Source: Culex pipiens pallens
Lineage: Eukaryota; Arthropoda; Insecta; Diptera; Culicidae
NCBI RefSeq assembly: GCF_016801865.2
Contig: NC_068939.1
Coordinates: 142,476,756 to 142,540,755, forward strand
DNA length: 64,000 nt
Direction of reading: 5' to 3'
Below, in pieces: positions 47,977-60,069 of this stretch. The number at the start of each line of letters is the position of its first letter. Within the stretch, counting starts at the first letter, position 1. A program made the translations under genes and the position numbers. The notes under the pieces are model-generated. The model made no database searches. It worked only from the letters and a program-made list of their open reading frames with translations, and was not told the DNA's origin.

Positions 47977-50870
47977 GTATAAATTTTGTTCTTCTGAAAA
48001 TGCCTATAAATTTGAGAATTTTTCGTATTGTGTATTAAAAATACATTCAATTTCTTATTTACAATTTGTTTCTTATCCCGGTGAAAAAATATCCAATGCA
48101 TCCAAAAATGCATTCCATATTCAGATTCGCATTCGTTTCCATTAAGAAAATCATGTCACTTTGACAATATCAAAATAATGCTTTTCATCAACATTTTCTT
48201 AATTATAGTAAACTTTGAACCTTTAAAAATTTTATGAAATTTTCTTCTTCTTCTCTACCACGGGCAGTATGACTTCATACCATTTCGTACGAATTTAATT
48301 TGTACTCTTCATTTTACAGCAAAATCGCCATCCTATCAAAGTCACCCCGTTTACTGTATATTATGTAAAATTGTCCGAGAAATTTGATAAACACAATTTT
48401 GGTTCCGAGCCTCCAAAACCGCATTTCAAGTTTTCATTCAACCTTTTCAAATAGTAAGCTAGATTTTGAAACTCCAAACTAATTTCCTCTAAAACCCCAA
48501 TCAATGACCTTTCAGCAAAAAACGGTTGAAATGACGCGCGGATGATATTTGTTTAAATGTGAAAATAAGCGAAAATGGCCATTCTTTGGCCCAATAAAAA
48601 AACGGATTGTGCTGTTTACGTGGGGAATTGCTGTTAGGTAGGATTGTTCATTTATAGTTTATCAACATTTTCTTAAACTATGGTGGAATTTTAATTTAAC
48701 CAAATCATTAAAAAACGACGGAAAATTTTAAAAGGGTTTAACAACATTTAAGTTTGCAATATAATAACTCAAATTTGCACAATATTTGTTTTAAAAACTC
48801 AGTTATTCATGATTCCCAGATATTTTTTAAATAAAATATGAAAAAATAAATAAATAAAGTTATGAGCTTAACACGGAAAAATTCAAAAAAAACAATCGAA
48901 ATTGGGTAAAGCACCAAGGGTTAAATTTTCCCCAGACCCCGGCAACGCACGCGGAAAGCATCTCGCACTTTTTCCTGATGCCAGTTTCCAGCCAGGATAA
49001 ATCCCGTGATTGACTTTGGGAATTTGTTGTGAGGGTCCGTACCTGTCTTCAGCCGTTTTCCCTCCTTCTCGTGCAATTGAAGTCTCTCTCTCTCTCTCTT
49101 TCTGTTTTTGCCCGTTAAAGGATAGCTGGCGGTTGGCGTAATTATTAGTGAATAAGTGCGGTTTTTTCTGCCTCGATTCGTGGAATGCGTTGATTGTGGG
49201 AAAATATGACCGGACCGCGCCGTTGCGTGCCGCGAGGATGTTTGACGGAATGAGAACATGTTGGGATTTTGTGTGCGAGAGGGGGGGGGAGCAAACATTC
49301 AATTGCATCAGGTGATTTTGCCTAATGGCTGCAATTGAATGCCGTGCAGACGTGGTGGAACTCGTATTAGGTATGTTAAACGGTTGAGAAAATGGTGAAA
49401 ATGATCCTGGTTTTTTTTAAATTTTTATTCTGAATAGAAAATTTTTAAAATTGCTCAAATTATATCAATTTAAACCCTCTGAACCAGCATTCTGCTGGCA
49501 CCAAACCCCCTCTCCGACGTGGCGTTGATTTACGACCAATCCATTCCGGTGTAGCCCAATTCTTCTGGTGGTCACCAGTTGGCCCAGCTCTGAGGTTCAG
49601 GGCACGCCACGACTTCGAAAGTGTCGCGGGTCATAAATCTTCCGGTGGAGTCAGGCCCGAGCTGTGGAAGCCTTTTGTTTTACGAGGTGTTCGATGTCCG
49701 TCCATGTTTGGAGAAGAGTTGAGGGTACGCTGGAGCGCCATCTGGTTATGAGTCTAAAACAAGGTGATGTATTGCAAACATGTCAGCATAGTATTGACGT
49801 TGGACGAATTATTGGGTGTGAGAAAACATGGGTCTGTGAACTCTACTAGAGAGTTCCACCAAAGTTGTTTAATGTCGAGCTCCGAAGGATTAAAAGAAAT
49901 CCAAATGTAACACTAATTTTAAAACGCTATAATCATGAAGAAATCATCGCAACAGGTTCAACCGTCAACTTCAAGGTAGCTGTCACACTGGATGATCAGA
50001 ATAAAGGTTCTCCAAAGATCAATTATCCTTCAGCTGCTTCTGCATGATGCTTACACAAAGCATAGCTCAAAGTTGAAACCAACCACAAAATACCAAAGAG
50101 CTAGGACGCACGTCAACTTTTGAAATAGAGATCTTTACGCTATAAGAGACTCATTGTAGTGCGATCAAGCGTCGAAAAAATTCCATCCAATCAAGCCGAT
50201 GATCAATGATCGTTCCCCCAAATAAAGATCAGTCATCGGTTGAACGTATTTGTACGGGTTCGTCGCCGGTTTAAATCAACAAAACCTCAAAATTATGACA
50301 ATAACAAATTTCTATTCACCAATCTTAACGCGATGAATTTCCAGATGATCTTTGCCCAATTATGCTCAGGCGACGCGGTTAAAAAAAACGAAAAATCTTC
50401 AACAGATTTCAATCCAAATTCACAACCCGCTACCCTATTTGGCGGTACAATTTGCGGCTATGCTCGCACAAATGTTGTGACTACCTTGACCGACTAATGA
50501 AGAAAAATGGCCCTCCCTCGCTCGGGGTGCCACACACGGCGCTCGCTCGGGACGGTGTGTTTGATGTGCGTTGCTTACAGTTTACTTAGGAGCACACATC
50601 CTAAATTGCAGTTAGCACCTTCTTGAGAATAAACCGAGACTTATCTTTGTCGGTTTTTAGGGGTGTTGAGAATTGAAGACATTATTGACTTCCTGGCGGT
50701 AAAAAGATCACTCAACAAAATGTCTTCTTTTGTCAGAAAAAGATGGACTTTTTAAGACTTTTGGCTTTTGAGGTCCTTGGAGTAGAAATAGGTTTAGATG
50801 CTCTTCCCATTCAAGCCTTTGGACTAAAAAATTATTTAAGGACATCGGTAATTGATTAATAATATTATTA
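47977..50870. other. AT-rich then GC-richer unassigned DNA
   Basis: 47977-48880 is AT-rich with a CACCCCG phrase near 48342. 48881-50870 is of higher complexity, with a short (CT)n tract near 49085. Overlapping minus-strand frames of 125 and 141 codons (48883-49308) in different phases have no domain and are probably chance. Confidence 0.4.
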
Positions 50871-51651
50871 TTTTGCCTTCCTCACTAAGGTAAGCCTATA
50901 TATAGTACTGCTCTAAATATGAACTTTTCATTAAAAAAGCTCTTAGACCCACCTTCATGTACACCTATCGACTGCGCATCGAAAACTGAACAAATGTCTG
51001 TCTTTCTGTGTGTATTCGTCTTGGTTTAGGGTCCCATACATCGCTATTGAATTGTTTGAATTTTCGATAAGTATTTCAAAAGTTATGTGTGAAAATTTGT
51101 TTTCATATACACCCGGATCTGACTTAAATGCATGTAAACTATGTCCGGATCCATCATCCAACCCATCATTGGTTAGTTAATTAGAAGACCTTTCCAATGA
51201 GTCCAAATATTGAAGATCTGGCAACCCTGTCTCAAGTTATGATCATTTCTAGATTACTTTTTCAAAACTACCAATGCGCCATGGGTTTCCTATGTACATA
51301 GGATCTTTTGAAAAAGTAGCGAGACTTAAGTGATATTTATGTACTTTTTCGAAGCCGAATCTCACTTAAATGTATTTAAACTAAGCCCGTAGCCGTCATC
51401 CGACCCTTTGTTTTCCAATGAGTTTTCCAATGAGACCTAGACAACCCTGTCTCAAGTTATGCTCACTTAAGTGATATTTTTGAACTTTTTTGAAACACTT
51501 TCCAAAATTTTGGAAATGGTTCATTCGGGTTTGAGTGAACTAACAAGATTGCTTCTCGAGCCGTTGATACCTTTCTTCAAGGGAATTGCCAAGAACCTCG
51601 CAGTTGGTCCATATTATTGCAGATCTGGCAACCCTGTCTCAAGATAAGACC
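50871..51651 (+). repeat. Outer culicine repeat, left part
   Basis: It starts TTTTGCCTTCCTCACTAAGG and shares the layout of the inner copy at 52349: ATCGACTGCGCATCGAAAAC, GGGTCCCATACATCGCTATT and ATCTGGCAACCCTGTCTC. It is broken at 51659 by the hAT-like element and continues at 56224-56338 and from 56516. The first 20 bases (CCTTCCTCA paired with GAGGTAAGG in the inner copy) can form a small hairpin. Confidence 0.75.
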
Positions 51652-52348
51652 AATTAAGTCAGTGGTCCTCAGCCAGTTGAACCTGGCGGGCCATTTTTGT
51701 AATTTTCGCTAACATCGTGGGCCGCATGTGAAATGTGTATAAAAATTACTGAAAATAGTTGCATAGTTGAATAATTGAATAAATTGTAAGTTTAATTTCC
51801 ACATGAAGCATATTCGTCCGATTTTTAAAGGTAATAAATTGTTTGAAATTTAAAAAAAAAACACTAAGTAACATTAACAAAAGTTCCATTATCGAAAGAA
51901 AACAAGGATGAATTACATCCACATGAATTCCATCCAACTGAATTTGCAAGAAAAAAATTCATTTCATTAATATTACATTTAAACTTCTCAAATGATGTAA
52001 CATTTTTAAAATTTTTGACTAATATTTTTTATAGCTTTGCAAACATATTTGGTTAAACCAATCTACTTTTAGCTTTAAATTTGACTTGCTAATTTTCCCA
52101 ATGAATTTTTTAAGTGTATTTTTGGAACTGTCAGATTTGAAATAAAAATAATCATATTCCAAGAAAATTTAATTTTTGATTTTTTATGGCGGGTTAAATA
52201 TTTCATTATTTTTGACCATTTGAATACAAAAACAACAGTGAATTTAAATTGATTGAAATTTTACAATAAAATACGATTTTTATTTAAATTAGTTCGTTGA
52301 AAATAATATTTTTTCAATTGTCTTGAAAAAGGATCGAATTTTTTTGTG

Positions 52349-54340
52349 TTTTGCCTTCCTCACTGAGGTAAGGCTATAATCCTGCTCTAAAAATGAACTT
52401 TTTATTAAAAGCTCGAAGACCCACCTTCATATATACATATCGACTCAGAATCGAAAACTGAACAAATGTCTGTGTGTGTGTATGTGTGTGTGTATGTGTG
52501 TGTGTGTGTGTATGTGTGTGTGTGTGTATGTATGTATGTGTTCAAAAATCTTGCCAAGTTTCCTCAGCACTGGCTGAACCGATTTTGATCGAACCAGTTG
52601 CATTCGACTTGGTTTAGGGTCCCATACATCGCTATTGAATTGTTTGAAGTTTCGATAAGTAGTTCAAAAGTTATGTATAAAAATGTGTTTTCACATAAAT
52701 CCGGATCTCAATTATATGCATGTAAACGATGTCCGGATCCATCATCCGACCCATCGTTGGTTAGGTAATCGAGAGAGCTTTCCAATGAGTCCACAACATC
52801 GAAGATCTGGCAACCCTGTCTCGAGTTAAGACCACTTAAGTGATATTTATGTACTTTTTTGAAGCCGGATCTCACTTAAATGCATGTAAACGATGTCCGG
52901 ATCCATCATCCGACCCATCGTTGATTAAATAATTAAGAGATCTTTCCAACGAGTCCACAACATTGAAGATCTGGCAACCCTGTCTCGAGTTATGACCACT
53001 TAAGTGATATTTATGTACTTTTTTGAAGCCGGATCTCACTTAAATGCATGTAAACGATGTCCGGATCCATCATCCGACCCATCTTTGGTTAGGTTATCAA
53101 GAGACCTTTCCAACGAGTCCACAACATCGAAGATCTGGCAACCCTGTCTCGAGTTATGACCACTTAAGTGATATTTATGTACTTTTTTGAAGCCGGATCT
53201 CACTTAAATGCATGTAAACGATGTCCGGATCCATCATCCGACCCATCGTTGATTAAATAATTAAGAGATCTTTCCAACGAGTCCACAACATTGAAGATCT
53301 GGCTACCCTGTCTCGAGTTATGACCACTTAAGTGATATTTATGTACTTTTTTGAAGCCGGGTCTCACTTAAATGCATGTAAACGATGTCCGGATCCATCA
53401 TCCGACCCATCTTTGGTTAGGTTATCAAGAGACCTTTCCAACGAGTCCACAACATCGAAGATCTGGCAACCCTGTCTCGAGTTATGACCACTTAAGTGAT
53501 ATTTATGTACTTTTTTGAAGCCGGGTCTCACTTAAATGCATGTAAACGATGTACGGATCCATCATCCGACCCATCGTTGATTAGATAATCAAGAGACCTT
53601 TCCAATGAGTCCATAACATTGAAGATCTGGCAACCCTGTCTCGAGTTATGACCACTTAAGTGATATTTATGTACTTTTTTGAAGCCGGGTCTCACTTAAA
53701 TGCATGTAAACGATGTCCGGATCCATCATCCAACCCATCGTTGATTAGATAATCAAGAGACCTTTCCAACGAGTCCACAACATTGAAGATCTGGCAACCC
53801 TGTCTCGAGTTATGACCACTTAAGTGATATTTATGTACTTTTTTGAAGCCGGGTCTCACTTAAATGCATGTAAACGATGTCCGGATCCATCATCCGACCC
53901 ATCGTTGATTAGATAATCAAGAGACCTTTCCAACGAGTCCACAACATTGAAGATCTGGCAACCCTGTCTCGAGTTATGACCACTTAAGTGATATTTATGT
54001 ACTTTTTTGAAGCCGGATCTCACTTAAATGCATGTAAACGATGTCCGGATCCATCATCCGACCCATCATTGGTTAGATAATCAAGAGACCTTTCCAACGA
54101 GTCCACAACATTGAAGATCTGGCAACCCTGTCTCGAGTTATGACCACTTAAGTGATATTTATGTACTTTTTTGAAGCCGGATCTCACTTAAATGCATGTA
54201 AACGATGTCCGGATCCATCATCCGACCCATCGTTGGTTAGGTTATCATGAGACCTTTCCAACGAGTCCACATAATAGAAAATCTGGCAACCCTGTCTCGA
54301 GTTATGACCACTTAAGTTATATCTGTGTACTTATTTTTCT
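52349..54340 (+). repeat. Inner culicine repeat with ten 164-bp units
   Basis: It begins TTTTGCCTTCCTCACTGAGG, then a (TG)n tract (about 52473-52530), a unique lead of about 200 bp and a tandem array. GTCCGGATCC words end at 52740, 52904, 53068 and every 164 bp to 54216, ten units with exact spacing. Each unit holds ATCTGGCAACCCTGTCTCGA and CCACTTAAGTGATATTTATG. Two unit types alternate early in the array (GTTGATTAAATAATTAAGAG against TTGGTTAGGTTATCAAGAG). Confidence 0.92.
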
Positions 54341-54694
54341 GGGACCTAAAAAAATAGCTGAAATATGTGTCCAAACCATGTGTCCAAATATGTGTTTTTT
54401 ATTTGTATTGAAATCAAGATTTTTATTTTTGTTTTTATAACGATCTTTTTCAAAATAAAATACGCTTGTGGTTTCAAAAATCCATTCATTGAACTTTGAC
54501 TTTTGAGCATCATTTGGCTACACTTTCCCTTGATAAATGGAATGCAAATTTGACCCAGATGTATTGATTTAAATTTGAATTTGAACATTTTCAGAAGGAT
54601 CGTAGGATCGTAGGTCTTCAGAATCCAAACTGTTGTAAAATAGTATTGAATATTTTCTGGTATTTACGGCATTTTTAGCATCGTGGATTCAAAT

Positions 54695-55621
54695 AGCATA
54701 GCATAGCATAGCATAGCATAGCATAGCATTGGTGTCTACCCGTAGCTGCTACTTCGTTATTGACCAGGACCCCCAAACATTGCTCCGTGGACCACAGATG
54801 AAAAGTAGGAACCAATCATCACCCCTTCGCAATTTTCAAAGGTCTCTATCGTGCTGATCAATACCGACGCCGGCCACGACCAGAGGTAAGACACGGGGAA
54901 GTGGATGGGAATGTTAGCCGATACTTGAGTGATGGGACCGCTAAATCGGCTGCGTCTCCGACAAAGTATCACATGAGTTTTGAGGGGTTAGTAAGATGGG
55001 TATGAGGTCAGGATTCACTGTGGTAGGTGATGCGACCATAAGCAATTTGTTTATCGGTTGAAATTTTAAAAATCTTAGGCAACCGGCTGCGGAAAGATAG
55101 CTATCTAGGGATTTAAATATAGTATTAATTCGATTCTCTAGAAATTCTCCGTCGGCGTGCCTTCCGATCAACGGTGATGTAGGAAGGGCTTCATTCATTA
55201 AAATTATTTTATATCATAAGCCCTCAAACATATTCGTCGACGTGCCTTCCGATCCTCGATGATATGGAAAGGACTTAATCCAGCAATACAACTTGCTTAT
55301 CTCAAAAAACGAAAAACGGGTCGTTTCTATCGAAAACTATGTAAAGAGAACAAAAAAAAACTCATCGGCCAACGAACGCGCGAAATAAAAAAAAAATAAA
55401 AAAAGAAGAAGAAAACCCCATGCACTCGAACAGCGACACAAAAGAGACGGAAAATAACACGAAAAAACAGGACTGCGCGTCCCCACAGGCACCGCACTAC
55501 TGATGCCATTGTTTAATTATAATGACCAATCACCTCATGCACTCGAACAGCGACACAAACGAGACGGAAAATAACACGTTAAAGCAAGACTGCGCGTCCC
55601 CACAGGCACCGCACTACTGAT
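54695..55621 (-). mobile_element. Non-autonomous non-LTR retrotransposon, copy 1
   Basis: A 25-bp duplication (54670-54694 and 55622-55646, starting CATTTTTAGCATCG) flanks it exactly. On the minus strand the 3' end is a tail of ATGCT units (plus strand 54695-54729). The 5' end at 55621 opens ATCAGTAGTGCGGTGCC, with about two monomers of roughly 110 bp. An 85-codon frame (55198-54941) shares its first about 35 residues with copy 2 (61258-62843). No reverse transcriptase is present, so it needs another element's machinery. A long duplication with a short-repeat tail instead of poly(A) points to the I/R1/LOA group of LINEs. Confidence 0.82.
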
Positions 55622-56223
55622 CATTTTTAGCATCGTGGATTCAAATTGAATAAAAGTTACTTTTTAGAAACACAACCATATTCAGATTCTATGTTTTGAA
55701 CAAGCAAATAAAAGTGTTAATTATTTTCCAATCATTAATTCATTTTGCTGTAAGTGAGGATCGAAACATTTTTTTAGTATTATAAATTGAATTGTTTTTA
55801 TGGCTTATTTTTTTTTAATTTGTTTCAAATCAAAGAAATTTAAATAAAAATAGTTACAAATATGTGGACCACGCAATAGATGCCAAAAATATAAATTCAG
55901 TACCCTCGTCCCGCATATTGGCAAAACGAAGGGACTTTAACATTACCTAATTTTTATACATTCAACTTCAAGAAATCTTAACGTTTTAGAAATCCATTGG
56001 GAAAGCGATACAAAGATAGTTTACAATTTTGCATGTATCTTCATTTTACTTAATCATTATTAATTATTATTGTAAATGTTCTTTATTGAAGAAAACTGGT
56101 TCATAATTTTTTTCTAAGAACTTGGCATGATGATTCCGAAGTGGGCCCGATTAAATAGTAATTTCAAAACCATCCCGCGGGCCGCACAGAAGTTCTTGGC
56201 GGGCCGCGGCTTGGTGACCACTG

Positions 56224-56338
56224 AATTAAGTGATACTCTTTTGAAACCGGATCTCATATACTGTGTGAAAACTACGTCCAAATCAATCAGCCGACCAGAC
56301 GTTTGAAAAAAACAAAAGAGTCCAAAATAATGAAGCTC
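56224..56338 (+). repeat. Outer culicine repeat, continuation
   Basis: It resumes after the hAT duplication (AAGTGATACTCTTTTGAAACC) and runs to the next MITE. The outer repeat carries on after 56516 with GCAACCCTGTC. Confidence 0.75.
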
Positions 56339-56340
56339 TA

Positions 56341-56513
56341 CACGGAAAAAAAATCAATTCCTAAAATCGCGAGATGTGTTCATGAATGTGAGAACCTCGA
56401 AGGAATTTATTCACGTTCATAGTGCAAATGCACCATACTCATGAATAAATTCCTTCGGGGTTCTAGCATTCATGAACACAATTCACGATTACGGGAATTG
56501 ATTTTTTTCTGTG
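56341..56513. mobile_element. 173-bp TA-MITE, near-palindromic
   Basis: CACGGAAAAAAAATCAATTCC-type left end and GAATTGATTTTTTTCTGTG right end. TA lies at 56339-56340 and 56514-56515. Without it the outer repeat reads GAAGCTCTAGCAACCCTGTC, matching the family consensus, so insertion is directly visible. Almost all of its length is self-complementary. Confidence 0.9.
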
Positions 56514-56644
56514 TAGCAACCCTGTCGATTGCCTGATACATTGTAACATAAAAAGTTTCATTATCTCACTGTAGAAATAAAAATAATATCTTTTATATTT
56601 CGTGATTCAATTACCCGAAGTTTTGGAGAGAACATCAGAGTTGT

Positions 56645-56850
56645 ATTGTTAATTTAATTTTGGTTAACCGCGGTGGACTTTCTTGAAAGAATTCGAGCTG
56701 TCAAAAATCCACCAAATCACCTATGTACCTCATTGACCACACAAAAAACTTTGGTAGAAAAGTATCCACCGGTAGATGTTTTGTTGGATTTTTGACAGCA
56801 CGAATTATTTCAAGAAAATCCATCGCGGTTAACCAGAATCAATTAACAAT
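56645..56850. mobile_element. Small palindromic MITE
   Basis: The left arm ATTGTTAATTTAATTTTGG then TTAACCGCGGTGGA returns inverted at the right (TCCATCGCGGTTAACCAGAA, AATTAACAAT). Arms are about 60-70 bp. It is related to 20022-20180. The target duplication is uncertain. Confidence 0.75.
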
Positions 56851-58975
56851 GCAATTCGGATAACAGAACACGAATTGTATTGCTTGTTTTGATAAAACTG
56901 TGTTTGGCATTTTTACTTTTATTTAACTTCTTCATTCCTTAAATTTATAGACGAAAATGCAAATAAAATTACCAATGCAACAGAATCTCCCTTTCGTTCA
57001 ATCAACTCTCTTTCTACCCACACCGAATTGCAATATCTCGGATGCAAAACCATAGCGCCATCATCGAACCTTCGGGGACAATTGCTGAAAGGCTACCGTC
57101 TCCCCTGCCCCAGTGGAAAACGAAAGAGTATACTGCAACTGCTACAGCTATTTAGCATAATGATGACGTTCGGATGATAAGCTGTACAGCCAATCAAGTC
57201 CAGCGCCCGGATTGCGGGCAATTCAATCCACAGCGAGGTCCGTTTATAGACCCATTTTCCCTGTGAACACTCTCTTCAGCTAACAATACCATCGAAGGGA
57301 AACTGTTCCTAAGGGGTGACAGGGTCCGGATTGTCATCTGGATATTGCCCCGGAGCTGCTGACGGACTGACTGTTGATGTGATGTTTATGAGAATTGACT
57401 TGCAAACGTCGTGAGCATTCATTCATTCGATTCATTGTGGGCATACTCCCGCGCTAGCTACTGGATTGGACAGCACGGAGGGATGGCATCATACAAAAAG
57501 TGTTATTCCAATATCCGGGGACGGGGCATTTTAAAATTCAAAACTATGACGCCGCGGCGACCGATGACGGAGAGATCAGCGATGATCTATACGAGCACGG
57601 GTTTCCTAGAGGTATTCCTGTGCTTGGGATAAAGTACCGGAACGCGATCTCGAGTACGCTCCACAAAACGGATGCAAAAGATCTCTCGACACTGATTTCG
57701 CCGTAATTGATTGGTTAGCTCTCGAGGGTGGATGAATCATCGTGATTACGCGCGCGGGGATGGATGGATTGATTCAACGACCATTTAAGCTCACAGTTCA
57801 ACTCCTTTCAGCAGTGCAACACGCTGACTCGGCACAAGTTACCGACAGGAACCCCCCCCACGGTAGCGAGCAACTGCACAGATATTTGCAGTAAAATGCA
57901 CTAAATGTGTACCAATTACCTGCTCAACTTGCGTTTCAAAAGATTAGATTGAGCCGCATGTTATCGTCCCGTGTCGACGGGTTGCAAAGTGTTAACATTG
58001 CGGTACGGTGGTCAGTCAGTTCAGGCGTAATTGAATCCATTTACAGCAGCAACCCAACAGGTCGACAGGTGAACGTTTAAGTTCGGTATCGTGAGGGTGT
58101 GATAATGCCTGGCAATGGAAACAGGTGTTCCTGGGACAGCAGCACCCACCGAGTTGGTTCGGAATCGATTGCTCAGCATGTTTTGCAAAGTGTTTTAACG
58201 GCTACCACGCAATTCGGCCGTAAATTGCCTTTGGATGTCAAATTTTATGTGATTGTTGGCTAATAGGCAGTGCATTTGAAGCTATTCAAATACCGCTTTA
58301 AAATATCTGAAAGATTAAACATGGGGTAAATCGACAGTTCTTCGAAAATCCTTTAAAAAAGATCCAATTAAATCAATAAATTATTAGTCGCAATTAGGTC
58401 TCAAAACAACATCAAGATTCAAAGCCAGCTCCTGTTACATCCAATTTTACTCGTATTTGGGATTTGAGCCAACATCTCCACTTGCCTCACTTATACAAAC
58501 AAAATTAGGTTTTTATCCTTCACGCAACTTAACAAAAAATATGTAAGATTTTTTTTTTTTGAATATTACCATTTAGTGGCATGGTTAACGATCAGAGTAA
58601 AATAAAATGTTCAACATACATTTCAATTTTTTAAAGTTAAAAACTAATTGAGTGGTTGTTATCTCTCTTATATTTATATGTGATTTTTTATTCGAAAATG
58701 TATTGACATTTTTCGGAAATTATCTCAGATTTTCAGAATGTCTTTCAAATGTCCATCTCATAATACCTAACAAGACCAAGAAGTCGAAAAAAATTTCTCC
58801 GAAGCTTTTAAAATCCGGTTTTGAAAACTTTCATTCCAGTCTGGACCCAATGCCAGAAATTCCCGTTTTAGTCTATGATTAGAACTCTTTGTGAACTGTA
58901 ACGGATTCTACCGGCACCAAGTCGAGGGATCTGAGACAAAAGGTTGAAAGTGGAAAAGGTAAAAAATGAACAAAT
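56851..58975. other. Unassigned DNA with a GC-richer island
   Basis: 57000-58260 is GC-richer and has no repeat copy in the window. Two overlapping frames of 73 and 68 codons near 57411-57706 have no domain. 58260-58975 is AT-rich. No RNA gene was identified. Confidence 0.4.
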
Positions 58976-59425
58976 CGTCGCCATCGTGCTAACTTGTCAC
59001 ACGTGCATTCTGGGCCAAATTGAGTTAAGAACGACATTTTGTGCAGTTCACAATGACTCACCTTTTGACCTTCACAGATCCCCAAAATTCGATTTCAATC
59101 CTGAGATATTCAACGAAATCCGAATCTTGCCACTCCCTGAAAATTGATGTAAGTGCGACAACTGGCCAAAGGGATTTCAGGTCAGAACGCGTTTGACGTA
59201 CGTACAAGTTAGACTACCGTAAACATTTGTAATTATAACTCGGGACTCCAGCAACCAACTTCAACCAAACTTCGGGACAATGCACAGAATGGTCAGCCAA
59301 ACAAAACTTGTTTGTGATTGTTTACATAACGTGCTTTCCTTTTTGTTTATTCAAAGTCAAACATTAACACGCGTTTTCTCGGAACGTCGAAATGGCGGGT
59401 GCGACAAAATAGCACGAAGACGTCG
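58976..59425. mobile_element. 450-bp MITE, family shared with 4001-4410
   Basis: The left end CGTCGCCATCGTGCTAACTT and the complement of the right end, CGACGTCTTCGTGCTATTTT, are inverted relatives of about 25 bp. AAAT lies outside both ends, a possible 4-bp duplication. It is non-coding. Confidence 0.7.
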
Positions 59426-59822
59426 AAATGTTCAAAACTAGACAAAACGACAAATGGTTGGAAATGAGCAAATGAGAAAAACTCTGAGTTCAATTATTTT
59501 GTATTATCTAATACATTGGTCTTTCTGTTACATTTTTTTAAGATTTATCAAAAAAAATAGTCTTTTTTAATAAATCTTGGTCAGGTTTTTTTTCAAACAC
59601 GAACAATTCTAATAAGTTCTATTCAGTAACACTTTTGTCAGATCAAAATTCTTTCAAATATTCAAAGAATAGTATTATTTAAGTTCAACATAAAAATGAT
59701 ATTTATTTATTCAAATTATTTTCTTTTTGTTTCACTACTTTTTATGAGTTTTTTATTTAAAAAGATTTATGATAAAAAGTCATATTTGCTGTTCAACTCA
59801 ACTGTTCAACTGTTCATTTAAA
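59426..59822. other. AT-rich unassigned DNA
   Basis: No feature was recognised. Confidence 0.5.
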
Positions 59823-59834
59823 AAATATTCCTGT

Positions 59835-60057
59835 GGGTCTCGTGGCGCAGGGGTAGCGGCTTCGGCTGCCGATCCCGATGATGCTATGAAACGCGGGTTC
59901 GATTCCCGCCTTATCGACTGAGCTTCTATCGGATGGTGAAGTAAAACGTCGGTCCCGGTTTCTCCTGTCTCGTCAGAGGCGCTGGAGCAGAAATCCCACG
60001 TTAGAGGAAGGCCATGCCCTGGGGGGCGTAGTGCCAATAGTTTCGTTTTTTCCTGTG
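59835..60057 (+). mobile_element. tRNA-derived SINE, about 223 bp
   Basis: A tRNA-like head carries an A box (GTGGCGCAGGGGTAGCGG) and a B box (GGTTCGATTCCC), the RNA polymerase III internal promoter. A non-tRNA body with GTCAGAGGCGCTGGAGCAG follows, and the 3' end is CCAATAGTTTCG plus a T-rich run. A 12-bp duplication AAATATTCCTGT flanks it (59823-59834 and 60058-60069). The sequence looks like a SINE family I associate with culicine mosquitoes. The tail resembles a LINE 3' end, which would be its source of reverse transcriptase. Confidence 0.9.
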
Positions 60058-60069
60058 AAATATTCCTGT

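Larger units (their letters stand above)
51660..56223. mobile_element. hAT-like element, 4.6 kb, with nested insertions
   Basis: The left end CAGTGGTCCTCAGCC and right end (complement CAGTGGTCACCAAGCC) are typical hAT-style termini. The subterminal CGGGCC words are also inverted. AATTAAGT is duplicated exactly at 51652-51659 and 56224-56231, the 8-bp duplication of hAT elements. The target is the outer repeat, whose consensus reads ACTTAAGTGATA at this point. Inside lie a second copy of the outer repeat with its satellite (52349-54340) and a non-LTR element (54695-55621). No transposase frame remains. Confidence 0.88.

Noticed and set aside
48883..49308. Two overlapping minus-strand frames of 141 and 125 codons
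   Set aside because: They are in different phases of the same region and have no domain or similarity that I recognise.
52690..54300. CRISPR-like regular repeats with 164-bp period
   Set aside because: The array is contiguous satellite sequence without spacers and lies within a mosquito repeat.
51660..56223. Autonomous hAT transposon
   Set aside because: Ends and duplication fit hAT, but no transposase frame or dimerisation-domain motif remains.
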